Positions 51,717 to 61,156 of a stretch of DNA of 64,000 bases are shown here, in pieces. This DNA is from an uncultured bacterium (GTDB taxonomy: Bacteria > Bacillota > Clostridia > UBA1381). The DNA lies in assembly GCA_905215805.1 (NCBI GenBank), contig CAJMRL010000001.1, positions 124,001 through 188,000 of the forward strand, given 5' to 3'. Below the pieces are notes generated by a model, which made no database searches, was not told the DNA's origin, and saw nothing but the letters and a program-made list of their open reading frames with translations. Position numbers and translations under genes: made by a program. Position 1 is the stretch's first letter; every line of letters starts with the position of its first letter.

Positions 51717-51745
51717 TTGTTTTCAAAGGATAAATAAGGTATAAT
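51717..51745 (+). promoter_or_regulatory. Promoter of the mreB gene group
   Basis: TTGTTT (51717-51722), 17 bases, TATAAT (51740-51745); 34 bases before ATG 51780. It probably serves mreB to rsmI. Confidence 0.6.
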
Positions 51746-51779
51746 AGATATATTATTAATATAGAGAGGACACTGACAG

Positions 51780-52805
51780 ATGTTCGCAAATGATATAAGC
51801 ATAGACCTTGGCACGGCGAGCGTGCTGGTTTATATAAAAAATAAGGGAATAGTGCTTAATGAGCCGTCGGTTATAGCGGTGGATACGGATACAAAAGAAG
51901 TGCTTGCCGTAGGTGATGACGCTCTTGATATGCTTGGAAGAACTCCTCCTAATATTAAGGCGGTGCGTCCGCTTATAGATGGAGTTATATCCAATTTTAC
52001 GCTTGCACAGGAAATGATACGCTTGTTTTTGACGAAGATACTGAAATTTCAGATAGGTCATCCGCGTATAATGATGTGTGTGCCGAGCGGAATAACGGAC
52101 GTTGAACAAAGAGCAGTTATAGAGGCGGCTAGAGATGTCGGGGCGAGGGATATATATATAATTGAAGAGCCTGTAGCGGCGGCATTGGGAGCGAGAATCG
52201 ATATTTCCGAGCCAAGAGGAACAATGATTGTTGATATAGGCGGAGGAACAACAGATATTGCGGTCATTTCGTTGGGCGGAATAGTTGTAAGCAAATCTCT
52301 TAAAATTGCGGGAGATGAATTTAATGACGCTATAGTGCGTTATATGCGCCGGAGGATGAATCTGCATATCGGTCCGAGAACCGCCGAAAGGATAAAAAGA
52401 GAAATAGGAAGCGTGATCCCAAGAGAGGACGAGCAGGTCACTGAGGCGAGGGGATTGAGCGTTATAACAGGACTGCCGAGAGGAGTTAAGATATCATCAT
52501 CGGATCTGTATTCGGAATTTGACGAGTATGTATTTAACATAATCGAGAGAATAAAGGAGGTTCTTGAGGAAACTCCGCCGGAGCTGCATGGCGACATAAT
52601 AGATAGAGGGATAATCCTGACCGGAGGAGGCGCTCTTATTTACGGACTTGACCAAAGAATACAGGAAGCAACAGGCGTAAAATGCTATGTTGCGGAGGAC
52701 GCTGTTGAATGCGTTGCGAAGGGAGCGGGAATAGCGCTTGAAAATATCGATATTGCCGAGGATCCAACGCATATTTACCATAAGAAGGCTTATATAAGAG
52801 ATTAA
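51780..52805 (+). CDS. Rod shape-determining protein of the MreB/Mbl family
   Basis: 341 residues of an actin-like ATPase that organises cell-wall synthesis. Phosphate 1 motif IDLGTASVLVYIKNKGIVLN, phosphate 2 MIVDIGGGTTDIAVISLGGI, adenosine motif ILTGGGALIYGLD and VPSGITDVEQRAVIEAARD are intact. MreC/MreD genes do not follow, so it may be a second homologue (Mbl or MreBH type). The next gene is fabZ after 59 bases. Confidence 0.93.
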   Translation: MFANDISIDLGTASVLVYIKNKGIVLNEPSVIAVDTDTKEVLAVGDDALDMLGRTPPNIKAVRPLIDGVISNFTLAQEMIRLFLTKILKFQIGHPRIMMCVPSGITDVEQRAVIEAARDVGARDIYIIEEPVAAALGARIDISEPRGTMIVDIGGGTTDIAVISLGGIVVSKSLKIAGDEFNDAIVRYMRRRMNLHIGPRTAERIKREIGSVIPREDEQVTEARGLSVITGLPRGVKISSSDLYSEFDEYVFNIIERIKEVLEETPPELHGDIIDRGIILTGGGALIYGLDQRIQEATGVKCYVAEDAVECVAKGAGIALENIDIAEDPTHIYHKKAYIRD

Positions 52806-52864
52806 GCAATCGGTAAGCTTTGTTTACGGATTGTATGATATATAAAAGAAAAGAGGAAAAAATT

Positions 52865-53305
52865 ATGTTGAACAATATGGATATTCAGAAGATTTTACCG
52901 CACCGTTACCCGTTTCTGCTTATAGACAAGGTAGTAGAGATGGAAGAGGGAAAGAGCGTAAAGGCGATAAAAAATGTTACAATAAACGAGCCGTTTTTCC
53001 AGGGACATTTTCCGGGAAATCCTATAATGCCGGGAGTTCTTATATGTGAGGCTCTTGCTCAGGCGGGAGCTATCATGCTGCTTTCCATGCCTGAAAATAA
53101 GGGAAAGCTCGGAGTGTTTACGGGAATAAATAACTTTAAATTCCGTCGTCAGGTGGTACCGGGAGATACTCTTGAGCTTAATGCGGAGCTTATTCTGTAC
53201 CGTCATGGTATGGGTAAGGCCAATGTTAAGGCTACTGTCGAGGGACAGGTTGCGGCTATGGGCGAAATAAGCTTTGCGGTTATAGATAATGCGGCAAACA
53301 GCTGA
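52865..53305 (+). CDS. fabZ: 3-hydroxyacyl-[acyl-carrier-protein] dehydratase
   Basis: 146 residues. It removes water from 3-hydroxyacyl-ACP in fatty-acid elongation. ILPHRYPFLLIDKVV, the catalytic His in GHFPGNPIMPGVL and Glu in CEALAQAGA are all present. ATG 52865 lies behind AAGAGG; the longer frame to 52820 is not supported. It overlaps trmN6 by 17 bases. fabZ next to mreB/mbl is also seen in Bacillus-type genomes. Confidence 0.95.
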   Translation: MLNNMDIQKILPHRYPFLLIDKVVEMEEGKSVKAIKNVTINEPFFQGHFPGNPIMPGVLICEALAQAGAIMLLSMPENKGKLGVFTGINNFKFRRQVVPGDTLELNAELILYRHGMGKANVKATVEGQVAAMGEISFAVIDNAANS

Positions 53306-54035
53306 TATAGTTCGTGAGGACGAAACCCTTGAGGATCTTCAGTGCGGCGGACTTATGCTGATACAAAAGCGTTCGGGCTTCAGATTTGGTGTGGACGCGG
53401 TGCTTCTGGCGGACTTTGCCAAGGATGCAAAATCGCAAAGGACCTTGGATCTGTGTACGGGTACAGGTATAGTTGCGGTGCTTTTAAGCAGCAAAACAGC
53501 AACTCCCGAAATACGGGCGCTGGAGATACAGCATGAAATATACGATATGGCAAGGCGCAGTGTGGTATACAATCATCTTGAGGACAGAGTTCATGTAGAT
53601 GAAGGAGACCTAAAAGATGCGGCAAGGCTTTACGGGAACGGCACGTTTGATAAAATAACCGTAAATCCGCCTTATATGGAATGCGGCAGTGCACTTTTGA
53701 ATGAAGCGGATACGAAGACGGTCTCACGCCACGAGGTGTTGTGTACATTAAAGGATGTTATAGCCTCGTCGGCAGCTTTGCTGCGGCCGCAGGGACGCTT
53801 TTTTATGGTCCACCGTCCGTCAAGACTTGCGGATATACTTTGTCTTATGAGGGAATACAGAATAGAGCCTAAACGGCTGCGCATGGTGCATCCGTATGTA
53901 CATAAGGCGGCAAACCTGATACTTATAGAGGGAATGAAGCACGGCGGAAAAGAGCTTAAGCTTCTTCCTCCGCTTTATATTTATAATGAGGACGGAAGCT
54001 ACAGCGGGGAAATAAACAGAATTTACGGACGTTAG
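53289..54035 (+). CDS. tRNA1(Val)-type adenine N6-methyltransferase
   Basis: 248 residues. The hot-dog of motifs fits TrmN6/YfiC: RFGVDAVLLADFA, motif I TLDLCTGTGIVAVLLSSK, ALEIQHEIYDMARRSV and the amino-methyltransferase motif NPPYME (TVNPPYMECGSALLN). It probably methylates A37 of a tRNA. It overlaps fabZ and precedes rsmI, an order common in Firmicutes. Confidence 0.88.
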   Translation: MRQTADIVREDETLEDLQCGGLMLIQKRSGFRFGVDAVLLADFAKDAKSQRTLDLCTGTGIVAVLLSSKTATPEIRALEIQHEIYDMARRSVVYNHLEDRVHVDEGDLKDAARLYGNGTFDKITVNPPYMECGSALLNEADTKTVSRHEVLCTLKDVIASSAALLRPQGRFFMVHRPSRLADILCLMREYRIEPKRLRMVHPYVHKAANLILIEGMKHGGKELKLLPPLYIYNEDGSYSGEINRIYGR

Positions 54036-54109
54036 AGGAGCAGTGCGGAAGATAGAGATATCTTTTGCTTAAGCTTCGGTGTCTGATTCCGGAAGAATGG
54101 AGAGGTTTT

Positions 54110-54955
54110 ATGGATTACGGCATACTCTATCTTGTAGCAACACCGATAGGAAATCTGGGAGATATTTCAGCCAGAGCGCTCGAGGTGCTTGAAAGCGTTG
54201 ATCTGATAGCGGCGGAGGATACAAGAAGGACTGTTCAGCTTCTTAACCATTTCGGCATTTCAAAGCCGCTTACGAGCTATCACGAGCATAACAAGCGTGA
54301 AAAAGGGCAATATATAATATCGCTTTTAAAGCAGGGTAAAAATGTTGCACAGGTGTCCGATGCCGGAACTCCGGCTATATCTGATCCGGGAGAGGATCTT
54401 GTAGGACTTTGCATAGAAAATGATATTACGGTAACATCTGTTCCGGGACCTGTTGCAGGAATAAATGCGCTTATATTGTCAGGACTAAATACCAGAAGAT
54501 TTGCGTTTGAGGGTTTTTTATCGGTAAATAAGCGCCACAGGCATGAGCATCTTTCATCGGTGAAAAACGACACGCACACGCTTATTTTTTATGAGGCGCC
54601 GCATAAGCTCAGAACAACTCTCGAGGATATGAGAGACGCGTTCGGCGGCGGCAGGAGAATAGCGCTTGTAAGAGAGCTGACCAAGCTGCATGAGGAGGTC
54701 ATAAGAACCGATATAGACGGCGCGATAGAGAAATACAAAGAGGTATCTCCGAGAGGAGAATACGTGCTTGTGGTTGAAGGAGCTAAGGAGGATGCCGGCG
54801 AAGAGGAAAAGCCTTGGGCAGGGCTTTCGGCGTCTGAACATGTTGAAAAATATATAAGCGAGGGAATGAGCTCAAAAGAGGCAATAAAGCGTACCGCTGT
54901 TGACAGGGGTGTTCCCAAACGAGAAATATACAATGAGTATCATTTAAAGCAGTAA
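54110..54955 (+). CDS. rsmI: 16S rRNA (cytidine1402-2'-O)-methyltransferase
   Basis: 281 residues. LYLVATPIGNLGDISARALE, the IAAEDTRRTVQLLNHF loop, SDAGTPAISDPGEDLV, TSVPGPVAGINALILSGL and FYEAPHKLRTTL are the family signatures of the tetrapyrrole-methylase fold. It methylates the ribose of C1402 in 16S rRNA for accurate decoding. ATG 54110 follows GGAGAGG; the track-length start at 54065 has no site. Confidence 0.95.
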   Translation: MDYGILYLVATPIGNLGDISARALEVLESVDLIAAEDTRRTVQLLNHFGISKPLTSYHEHNKREKGQYIISLLKQGKNVAQVSDAGTPAISDPGEDLVGLCIENDITVTSVPGPVAGINALILSGLNTRRFAFEGFLSVNKRHRHEHLSSVKNDTHTLIFYEAPHKLRTTLEDMRDAFGGGRRIALVRELTKLHEEVIRTDIDGAIEKYKEVSPRGEYVLVVEGAKEDAGEEEKPWAGLSASEHVEKYISEGMSSKEAIKRTAVDRGVPKREIYNEYHLKQ

Positions 54956-54981
54956 ATTCAATTTCGGAAGGCGGGGATATT

Positions 54982-55266
54982 ATGAGAAAGCGTTTGTTTG
55001 TTCTTGCGGCGGCGGCAGCTGCCGCTACAGCTTATTCGGCTGCTACAGGCAAAGGTGTTTTTAATAAAATGAAATTTAAAGATCAGCATGATGCGATAGC
55101 GCGTTATGTGGAAGGACATTATCCCGGCGCTGTTTATTCGCCGGTTCAGGAAACGGAGCACGGCTATGCCGTTATAATACGGCGTCCCCATGCCGCGGGA
55201 ATTTTTCTGTATGTGACGCCGACCCCTGACGGACATTATGTTTTTCATGAGGCGTCAAAGGCGTAA
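54982..55266 (+). CDS. Small exported or membrane-tethered protein of unknown function
   Basis: 94 residues. A basic start and an Ala-rich hydrophobic stretch (KRLFVLAAAAAAATAYSAAT, residues 3-22) form a signal or anchor. The rest (HDAIARYVEGHYPGAVYSPV, GYAVIIRRP, IFLYVTPTPDGHYVF) looks like a small alpha/beta domain. No family recognised. It is 26 bases after rsmI and probably in the same transcript. Confidence 0.6.
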   Translation: MRKRLFVLAAAAAAATAYSAATGKGVFNKMKFKDQHDAIARYVEGHYPGAVYSPVQETEHGYAVIIRRPHAAGIFLYVTPTPDGHYVFHEASKA

Positions 55267-55356
55267 CAATTAGACGCTCCTTTTCATATTATATATTACT
55301 TTAGGGCGGTGATTAAACATTAGCCTTATGGTTTAGTATGAAAAGGAGGTTTTTTT

Positions 55357-55533
55357 ATGTGTTTATTTGGAAACAATGACGGAGGAAACTGGATTTGGAT
55401 ATTGATTATCATAGTATTGATAGTATGCTGCTGTGATGGCAATATCTTAGGCGGCAACAATAATAATAACAACAATAATCATTGCTGCCCGCCGCCGTGC
55501 GATCCATGTGATCCGTGCGATCAGTGCTGCTAA
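55357..55533 (+). CDS. Tiny membrane peptide with Asn run and CDPCDPCDQCC tail
   Basis: 58 residues with an excellent ribosome site (AAAAGGAGGT, 6 bases before the ATG). Layout: MCLFGNNDGG, one hydrophobic helix (NWIWILIIIVLIVCCC), GNILGG, eight Asn in a row, then HCCPPPCDPCDPCDQCC. The helix resembles small YjcZ-type clostridial/bacillar sporulation peptides; the Cys-rich tail suggests metal binding or disulfide cross-linking. A hairpin follows at 55560. Too short for default gene callers. Function unknown. Confidence 0.65.
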   Translation: MCLFGNNDGGNWIWILIIIVLIVCCCDGNILGGNNNNNNNNHCCPPPCDPCDPCDQCC

Positions 55534-55559
55534 AAAATTGATCCCCAAAAGGGAGCAGA

Positions 55560-55587
55560 AAGGCTGCCTACAAATGCAGGCAGCCTT
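55560..55587. terminator. Convergent terminator between the Cys-rich peptide and prfA
   Basis: AAGGCTGCCT (55560-55569) pairs with AGGCAGCCTT (55578-55587) around ACAAATGC; on the minus strand a T-rich stretch follows further on. Confidence 0.65.
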
Positions 55588-55600
55588 AAAATTGTGATAT

Positions 55601-56674
55601 TTATTCGTTTAGTCCCGAAAGCTTTGCCGTTTGGTCGGCGGTGATAAGAGCATCTATGATCTCATCGAGAGCCGCGCCGTCAAGGACCTGTTCAAGCTTA
55701 TATATTGTAAGATTTATCCTATGGTCAGTAACTCTTCCCTGAGGGAAGTTATAGGTTCTTATTCTCTCGCTTCGGTCTCCGGAGCCTATCTGAGATTTTC
55801 TTTCGTCCGCGATTTCTTTGTGACGTGCGGCTTCCATCTCGTCATAAATTCTCGAACGCAAAATCTTCATTGCTTTGTCTTTATTTTTGAACTGGCTTTT
55901 TTCATCTTGGCATGAAACTACTATTCCTGTTGGTATATGCGTGATACGAACTGCCGAGTCGGTGGTGTTTACACACTGACCTCCCGGACCTCCGGCACGG
56001 AACACGTCTATCCTGAGATCATTTGGGTTTATCTCGACCTCGACCTCTTCAACTTCCGGCAAGACCGCAACCGTTACGGCTGAGGTGTGTATTCTGCCCT
56101 GTGACTCAGTTTCGGGGACTCTTTGTACACGATGGACACCGCTTTCGAATTTTAATCTCGAATATGCGCCCTGTCCCTCTATCGAAAAACTGATTTCCTT
56201 GTATCCGCCTATATCTGTGGCGTTAGAATTGAGAATATCTATTTTCCAATGATGATTTTCGGCGTACATAGAATACATACGCATAAGATCCGCTGCAAAG
56301 AGCGCTGCTTCATCTCCGCCTGTTCCGCCCCTGATTTCGACGATTACGTTTTTCTCATCGTTGGGGTCTTTGGGAAGAAGAAGAATTTTCAGTTCCTCCT
56401 CGGCGTTTTTAACAGTATCCTCAGCTTCTGAAATTTCAAGGCGCAGCATTTCTTCAAATTCTTTTTCCTGCCCTTCGTTAAGCAGCTCCTTATCATCGGA
56501 GATTGTCTGCTTTGCATCTCGGTATTCGTGGTATTTTTCTATTATAGGCGTAAGGTCGCTGTGCTCTTTGCAGTATTTTCTGAACGCATCCTGGTCAGCG
56601 ATGATATCAGGATTGCTTATCTGCTCAGATACAAAGGCAAAGCGCTCCTCAAGCGCTTCAAGCTTATCAAACAT
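55601..56674 (-). CDS. prfA: Peptide chain release factor 1
   Basis: 357 residues. It reads UAA and UAG and releases the peptide. GGQ motif in FRAGGPGGQCVNTTDSAVRI, with the PxT-region and the anticodon-like loop before it; YNFPQGRVTDHRINLT is the usual C-terminal stretch. Before GGQ this protein reads RAGGP, where most bacterial RF1 proteins have SSGA, a pattern seen in some Clostridia. It stands alone; hemK/prmC is not beside it. Confidence 0.95.
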   Translation of the reverse strand: MFDKLEALEERFAFVSEQISNPDIIADQDAFRKYCKEHSDLTPIIEKYHEYRDAKQTISDDKELLNEGQEKEFEEMLRLEISEAEDTVKNAEEELKILLLPKDPNDEKNVIVEIRGGTGGDEAALFAADLMRMYSMYAENHHWKIDILNSNATDIGGYKEISFSIEGQGAYSRLKFESGVHRVQRVPETESQGRIHTSAVTVAVLPEVEEVEVEINPNDLRIDVFRAGGPGGQCVNTTDSAVRITHIPTGIVVSCQDEKSQFKNKDKAMKILRSRIYDEMEAARHKEIADERKSQIGSGDRSERIRTYNFPQGRVTDHRINLTIYKLEQVLDGAALDEIIDALITADQTAKLSGLNE

Positions 56675-56809
56675 ATGCTAACTCCTCATAAATTTTACTT
56701 TATGTAATATTTTATAATAAATTTTCCTTTATGTCAATAAAAAAGCTTAAATATGTGCGAATCGCTTCTAAAAAATTTAAAATAATTTAAAAAATTCACA
56801 AAATATCCA

Positions 56810-56838
56810 TAGACAAATAATAATCTATCTGATATAAT
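56810..56838 (+). promoter_or_regulatory. Promoter of the NlpC/P60 gene
   Basis: TAGACA (56810-56815), 17 bases, TATAAT (56833-56838), 52 bases before GTG 56891. Confidence 0.6.
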
Positions 56839-56890
56839 ATATTGTGATGTTATATACAGGCTGGAAAAGAAGTGACGGAAAGGATGAAAA

Positions 56891-59398
56891 GTGTTGGCAA
56901 AAAAGAAGGTTATGCCAAAATTATGTGCTTTAATAGTAGTGGCTATGCTTGCATCCGGAGCGGCAGCCGCTCATGCCGAGGGGAATAATATATCAAATAA
57001 GGATGCCCTGGAGCAGACTGTTTTACTTTATGAAAAGCTTCAGAACAGCGAGGTCAGTGTTCCGGCCGAAATGAAGGAGACCGGTCTTGACAGCAGCTTC
57101 CTGAAATCTGTTGTTCTCGGATTTGCTAATTTGGATGACAGCGGGAAGTTCAATGAACAAACCACTATAAGAAAACAGGATATGGTCAATATCCTTTATA
57201 AAACAATATTGAATTATGACGATAATTATGCCATAACAAGCGACGAGGCTGATGCAATTCTTAATAGCTGTTATGATAACGCGTATATAGATGAAGAAAA
57301 CAGAATTGCCTACGCCTTTATGATAAAGCAAGGAATAATTTCCGGAACGAGCGGTTCCGAGCCTGATAAGGAGCTTACATGGGACGGGTGCAGAACGCTT
57401 ATCGACAGGTTTTACAGCTGCTTTGCAAAGCAGGTGACCTTTACTATTAACGGTACGCCTGTTACTACAGGAGCGAATATATCTACCGTGACCGATGCTC
57501 TCGGAGCGCCGAACCGTATAGATGAATCTGCTTACGGATTTGACTGGTATGTGTATAATTCATCCTATAAAGATTTTATTATGATCGGTGTTGACGCCGA
57601 CAGAATATGCGCTGTTTATTCCAACAGTCCTTATTTCAGCGTGGGAGATGTGAAGGTCGGAGACGAGTATATAAAAACTGCCGACTACAAGAGCGACAAG
57701 AATTTTAAATTCTTTACCGATGCTTCGGGAAAGGTCGACGCGATCCTTTATAATCCTTTCTCAAAAGAAGCTAAGATCACAGAGGAGATTACGCAGGCCT
57801 TTACAAATGAATTTATAGATATCGTAAATGCTTACCGCTCCAAAAATTCAAAGATACTCTTTGCTGTTAACGAGAATACTTCTCAGGAAATAAACGATAT
57901 GCTTGCCGAATACAAAGCGAGCGGCATTGCTCCTGAGGGTTATGATATTTTGAGCGGATATGATGTGTTTGCACTTTATAACCAGCTTCTGAATTCGGGC
58001 GATGAGCTTCTTAGCGTCGATACAAAATTCCCTGTGGCACTCGGTATAAATGCTTATATAGATGAGAATTATAATGTTGTATTGGGAATTTCAAAGGATA
58101 TGTCCGGTACTGCGGAGCTTAAGCAGGCTCAAACGGTAGAGCTCAGTGAGGAAACCTTTGAGGTCAATGAGCCTGAGGAGGTTACTACGCCTGTAATAGT
58201 TTCGCCTGCGTCCGATGTTATATATAATGAGGGTGATGATGTTGTGATAGAGCTTGCAATGCAGGCGGCGTCACAGTATCATGTAGAAGTATTTGATGTT
58301 GAAGACGATAAATATATTGTAAACGAGTACATAAAGACCGATTCGACAACTATAACGCTTCCGGCGGAGCTTTTTACGGTCGGCGCGGATTATAGAATGG
58401 TAATAAGCTCTATAACTCCGGACGGAGTTGCGCTTGCGTCTGAGGATGTGCTTATAAGCTACGGCAGCGCTTATGATACAGGTATAAGAATACTTACTCC
58501 CGAAAATGAGGGTAAGACTGATGATGATTATCTTGCGGTAAGCTGGGAATCGGACCAGTACAGTGATTTTGTTCTTGACCTTTATGATGAGGAGGGAAAT
58601 CTTCTTACAAGCAAGGTCGTAAAGGACGAGTATGAGGCTGTTATACGCGGGATAGACCCCGGCAATTACTATATATATATAACTGCCTTAAGACGTGATA
58701 CTAATATTGAAAAGGCGCAGTCGTCTGTGGCTGTTACTGTAAATATGCCGGATCCTGTTATTACCGAAACTATCCTTGAGCCTGACGATGTATACTATTT
58801 TGTATATGAGGACGAGGCTATGGGAGTGCTTTACTTCTATGATGAGGAGCTTGTTGATGTTGAGGTTGAGGACAGCAGAGGAAGAACAACCACTGAAAAG
58901 CGCAAGAAGATAATTCAGAAACAGGTCAAGGCTACAAAAGCATACAAAGAGCTTGCCAAGAACAGAGTTCGCATAGAAAAGGCCACGGGTGAGCCTAAGC
59001 TCGATTTCTTCGGAAGCACCGAATACTCGAGCGAGATGGGAAATAAGATTGTTGCCGAGGCTTCGAAATATCTTGGCGTGCCGTATGTATGGGGAGGAAC
59101 TACTCCTTCGGGATTTGACTGCTCCGGCCTTGTACAGTATGTATTGAGAGATCTGGGAATTGATATAAGCCGTGTAACTCAAACTCAGTGCAAGGAGGGA
59201 CAGCCGGTAGCCAAGGGAGATTTGCAGCCCGGTGACCTTGTATTCTTTGAGTCAAACGGTGATGTTCACCATGTTGGTATATACATAGGAAACGGTCAGA
59301 TGATACATGCTCCGAGAACCGGAGACGTCGTAAAGATTCAGGATATGAATACTGAGTACTATTCATCGACTTATTACTGCGCAAGAAGAATGTATTGA
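56891..59398 (+). CDS. Secreted multi-domain NlpC/P60 (C40) peptidase
   Basis: 835 residues. Signal peptide 1-30; an SLH-like N-terminal part (about 40-180); a CAP-associated domain (GAPNRIDESAYGFDWYVYNS, about 205-285); a reduced CAP-like part starting FIDIVNAYRS that lacks a full catalytic His/Glu set; two Ig/Fn3-like domains (about 440-635); and a C40 domain (about 715-835). The C40 domain has catalytic Cys744 in FDCSGL and His in VHHVGIY (about 794). It probably cuts wall peptides outside the cell. GTG 56891 or TTG 56894 lies behind AAGGATG. Confidence 0.88.
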   Translation: MLAKKKVMPKLCALIVVAMLASGAAAAHAEGNNISNKDALEQTVLLYEKLQNSEVSVPAEMKETGLDSSFLKSVVLGFANLDDSGKFNEQTTIRKQDMVNILYKTILNYDDNYAITSDEADAILNSCYDNAYIDEENRIAYAFMIKQGIISGTSGSEPDKELTWDGCRTLIDRFYSCFAKQVTFTINGTPVTTGANISTVTDALGAPNRIDESAYGFDWYVYNSSYKDFIMIGVDADRICAVYSNSPYFSVGDVKVGDEYIKTADYKSDKNFKFFTDASGKVDAILYNPFSKEAKITEEITQAFTNEFIDIVNAYRSKNSKILFAVNENTSQEINDMLAEYKASGIAPEGYDILSGYDVFALYNQLLNSGDELLSVDTKFPVALGINAYIDENYNVVLGISKDMSGTAELKQAQTVELSEETFEVNEPEEVTTPVIVSPASDVIYNEGDDVVIELAMQAASQYHVEVFDVEDDKYIVNEYIKTDSTTITLPAELFTVGADYRMVISSITPDGVALASEDVLISYGSAYDTGIRILTPENEGKTDDDYLAVSWESDQYSDFVLDLYDEEGNLLTSKVVKDEYEAVIRGIDPGNYYIYITALRRDTNIEKAQSSVAVTVNMPDPVITETILEPDDVYYFVYEDEAMGVLYFYDEELVDVEVEDSRGRTTTEKRKKIIQKQVKATKAYKELAKNRVRIEKATGEPKLDFFGSTEYSSEMGNKIVAEASKYLGVPYVWGGTTPSGFDCSGLVQYVLRDLGIDISRVTQTQCKEGQPVAKGDLQPGDLVFFESNGDVHHVGIYIGNGQMIHAPRTGDVVKIQDMNTEYYSSTYYCARRMY

Positions 59399-59407
59399 TA
59401 ATTTTAA

Positions 59408-59436
59408 ATAATACGGGTGCGCAATGCACCCGTATT
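59408..59436 (+). terminator. Terminator after the NlpC/P60 gene
   Basis: TAATACGGGTGC pairs with GCACCCGTATTA around GCAAT; the T-tract is weak (TGCGTTTT). Confidence 0.6.
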
Positions 59437-59486
59437 ATGCGTTTTGGGGATAATGCGTTTACCGCAAAAGAGAAATGGAGATTATT

Positions 59487-60161
59487 ATGGCGTACACAGT
59501 AAAGGCTTGTACGAGCCCATCGTACAGAAGAAAAAATTCTATTATTATAGCGATCATATCGATTTTGTCATGCGCTGCGGTTGTGCTTGGGGTATACAAT
59601 TTTGTAGAGGCAAAATATTTGTTTACCGTGAGTTATCTGATCGGAGCTTTTTTGGGTGTTACTTATGTGATTATACGCGCTAACACGGTGTATAAAACAT
59701 ATATAGCCACAAATAAGAAAAGCATATATATGCGCCGCTGGATAAATCATTTTATGCCTTATAATTTTGACTGTAAGATTAAATTTATAAGGGAGTTTAT
59801 TCCGGCTAAGACTGAGCTTGTGGAGGTGCCTATATCAGATATAGAGAGCGTGTATATAGGAACTAAGAATTATATAAAGCGGTATGCCGCTAACAGGTTT
59901 GATTTTTCCGATGACGTGGAGAGATTTGAAAAATCGGGTGATTTTACAGTTAAGCGCACTGTTCAGACTATGGATATTTTTTATATAGAAACAACTGACG
60001 GAGAAAGCGTTTATATGCCGATCGTTGAATTTAATGCGGGCGCTGTCATAAAGATCATGAAATATATAAACAGAAAAAATCCTTCCGCACAATTTTACAT
60101 TTATTCAAAAAAATACAGACGCTTTAAGCCCCTGCGCGCACCGGGGCATGAAGAGGATTAA
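59487..60161 (+). CDS. Two-helix membrane protein with PH-like cytoplasmic domain
   Basis: 224 residues. Two hydrophobic helices (about 18-40 SIIIAIISILSCAAVVLGV and 46-66 YLFTVSYLIGAFLGVTYVII) precede a beta-rich domain (TVYKTYIATNKKSIYMRRWI ... VPISDIESVYIGTKNYIKRY ... IFYIETTDGESVYMPIVEFN) like bacterial PH-type domains. The tail is basic, then acidic. Function unknown. Start ATG 59487 follows GGAG. Confidence 0.6.
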   Translation: MAYTVKACTSPSYRRKNSIIIAIISILSCAAVVLGVYNFVEAKYLFTVSYLIGAFLGVTYVIIRANTVYKTYIATNKKSIYMRRWINHFMPYNFDCKIKFIREFIPAKTELVEVPISDIESVYIGTKNYIKRYAANRFDFSDDVERFEKSGDFTVKRTVQTMDIFYIETTDGESVYMPIVEFNAGAVIKIMKYINRKNPSAQFYIYSKKYRRFKPLRAPGHEED

Positions 60162-60275
60162 GACTTCTCTTACATGATTTTTCTAATTTATTTGAAGGGT
60201 TTTATATATTATGTACAAAAATAGGACAAAGTATAAGGCAACTTTCACAAAAAAAATAAAAGTGTAAAAAAAGAA

Positions 60276-60304
60276 TTGCATTTTTCGGAGTGATAGTTTA
60301 TAAT
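60276..60304 (+). promoter_or_regulatory. Promoter of the dockerin-like gene
   Basis: TTGCAT (60276-60281), 17 bases, TATAAT (60299-60304), giving a leader of about 85 bases before ATG 60395. A long leader before a surface-protein gene often stabilises the mRNA. Confidence 0.65.
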
Positions 60305-60394
60305 GTAACTATATGAATGTAACTTGTAAGAGTGTCATGTCCGCAATAGGCACTTTAACAACAAAATTTAAATTAGAAAAGGGGTAAAACAAAA

Positions 60395-61066
60395 ATGAAA
60401 AGTTCAATGAAAAAGTTCTTTGTAACTTGTGCGGCTGTTTCGGCTGTATCGGTTTGTGCGGCTGCTTCGGCTATGGCGGCTGATTTTACACAGGCACCGG
60501 CATATTCAGACGATGATACTAATACAGTAAAAATCGTTGTTCCTGCGGATATCGATGCAGCGAAACAGGCTACAGTTCTTGTAGTACCAAAGGACAAGGT
60601 AAATGAAGTAACTGATGAAGATATTCTTTATATCAATCAGGGTCTTACATCAGAAGATGGCATGACTACTCTTAAGCTTAAGGGTACATCAAAGCTTGAA
60701 GATGGTACATATACCGTAAAATTCGGCGGCTATGTAGGCGAGACTTTTACTTTGTACAGCGGTGACTTTACTGTTGGTGATGTAACAACGCATGAAGTAT
60801 TGTTGGGTGATGTTGTAGCGGCTTTTGGTGAGATAAATACAACAGATGCTCAGCAGGTTCTTTTGAAAGCTGTTAACAGAGAAGTTGAGTTTGAAGCTGA
60901 TCCAGATAAAGTTATTGCTGCAAATGTAACTGCTGGTGATAGTAATATTAATACAACAGATGCTCAGCAGATTTTGACATATTCAGTTGGTAGTGCTGAT
61001 CCTTCGGCTAATGTTGGTAAGACTGCTGTAGTTGACTCAGAGTACAATGTTATATCAATTAAATAA
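60395..61066 (+). CDS. Secreted protein with a degenerate dockerin-like C-terminus
   Basis: 223 residues. Signal peptide 1-28 (ending AMA-A), a beta-sandwich-like domain (about 40-128: NTVKIVVPADID ... GETFTLYSGDFTVGD), then two 23-residue segments that both contain INTTDAQQ (147-154 and 185-192), the core of dockerin type I repeats. The calcium-loop acids are mostly lost (first loop VAAFGE, second VTAGDSN with one Asp kept), so metal binding is doubtful. By family knowledge dockerins dock on cohesins; a cohesin-like SLH protein is encoded 90 bases downstream. Ribosome site AAAAGGGG. Confidence 0.7.
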   Translation: MKSSMKKFFVTCAAVSAVSVCAAASAMAADFTQAPAYSDDDTNTVKIVVPADIDAAKQATVLVVPKDKVNEVTDEDILYINQGLTSEDGMTTLKLKGTSKLEDGTYTVKFGGYVGETFTLYSGDFTVGDVTTHEVLLGDVVAAFGEINTTDAQQVLLKAVNREVEFEADPDKVIAANVTAGDSNINTTDAQQILTYSVGSADPSANVGKTAVVDSEYNVISIK

Positions 61067-61156
61067 TTTTTATAATATTGGTGAATATAAATAGTTCAGT
61101 GTTTATCACTGGACTATTTATATAGATTTATAGACAAATTAGAAAGGGGTTTCGTT

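Noticed and set aside
51756..52367. 203-codon antisense frame inside mreB
   Set aside because: It is a reverse-frame shadow; the sense gene has all MreB motifs.
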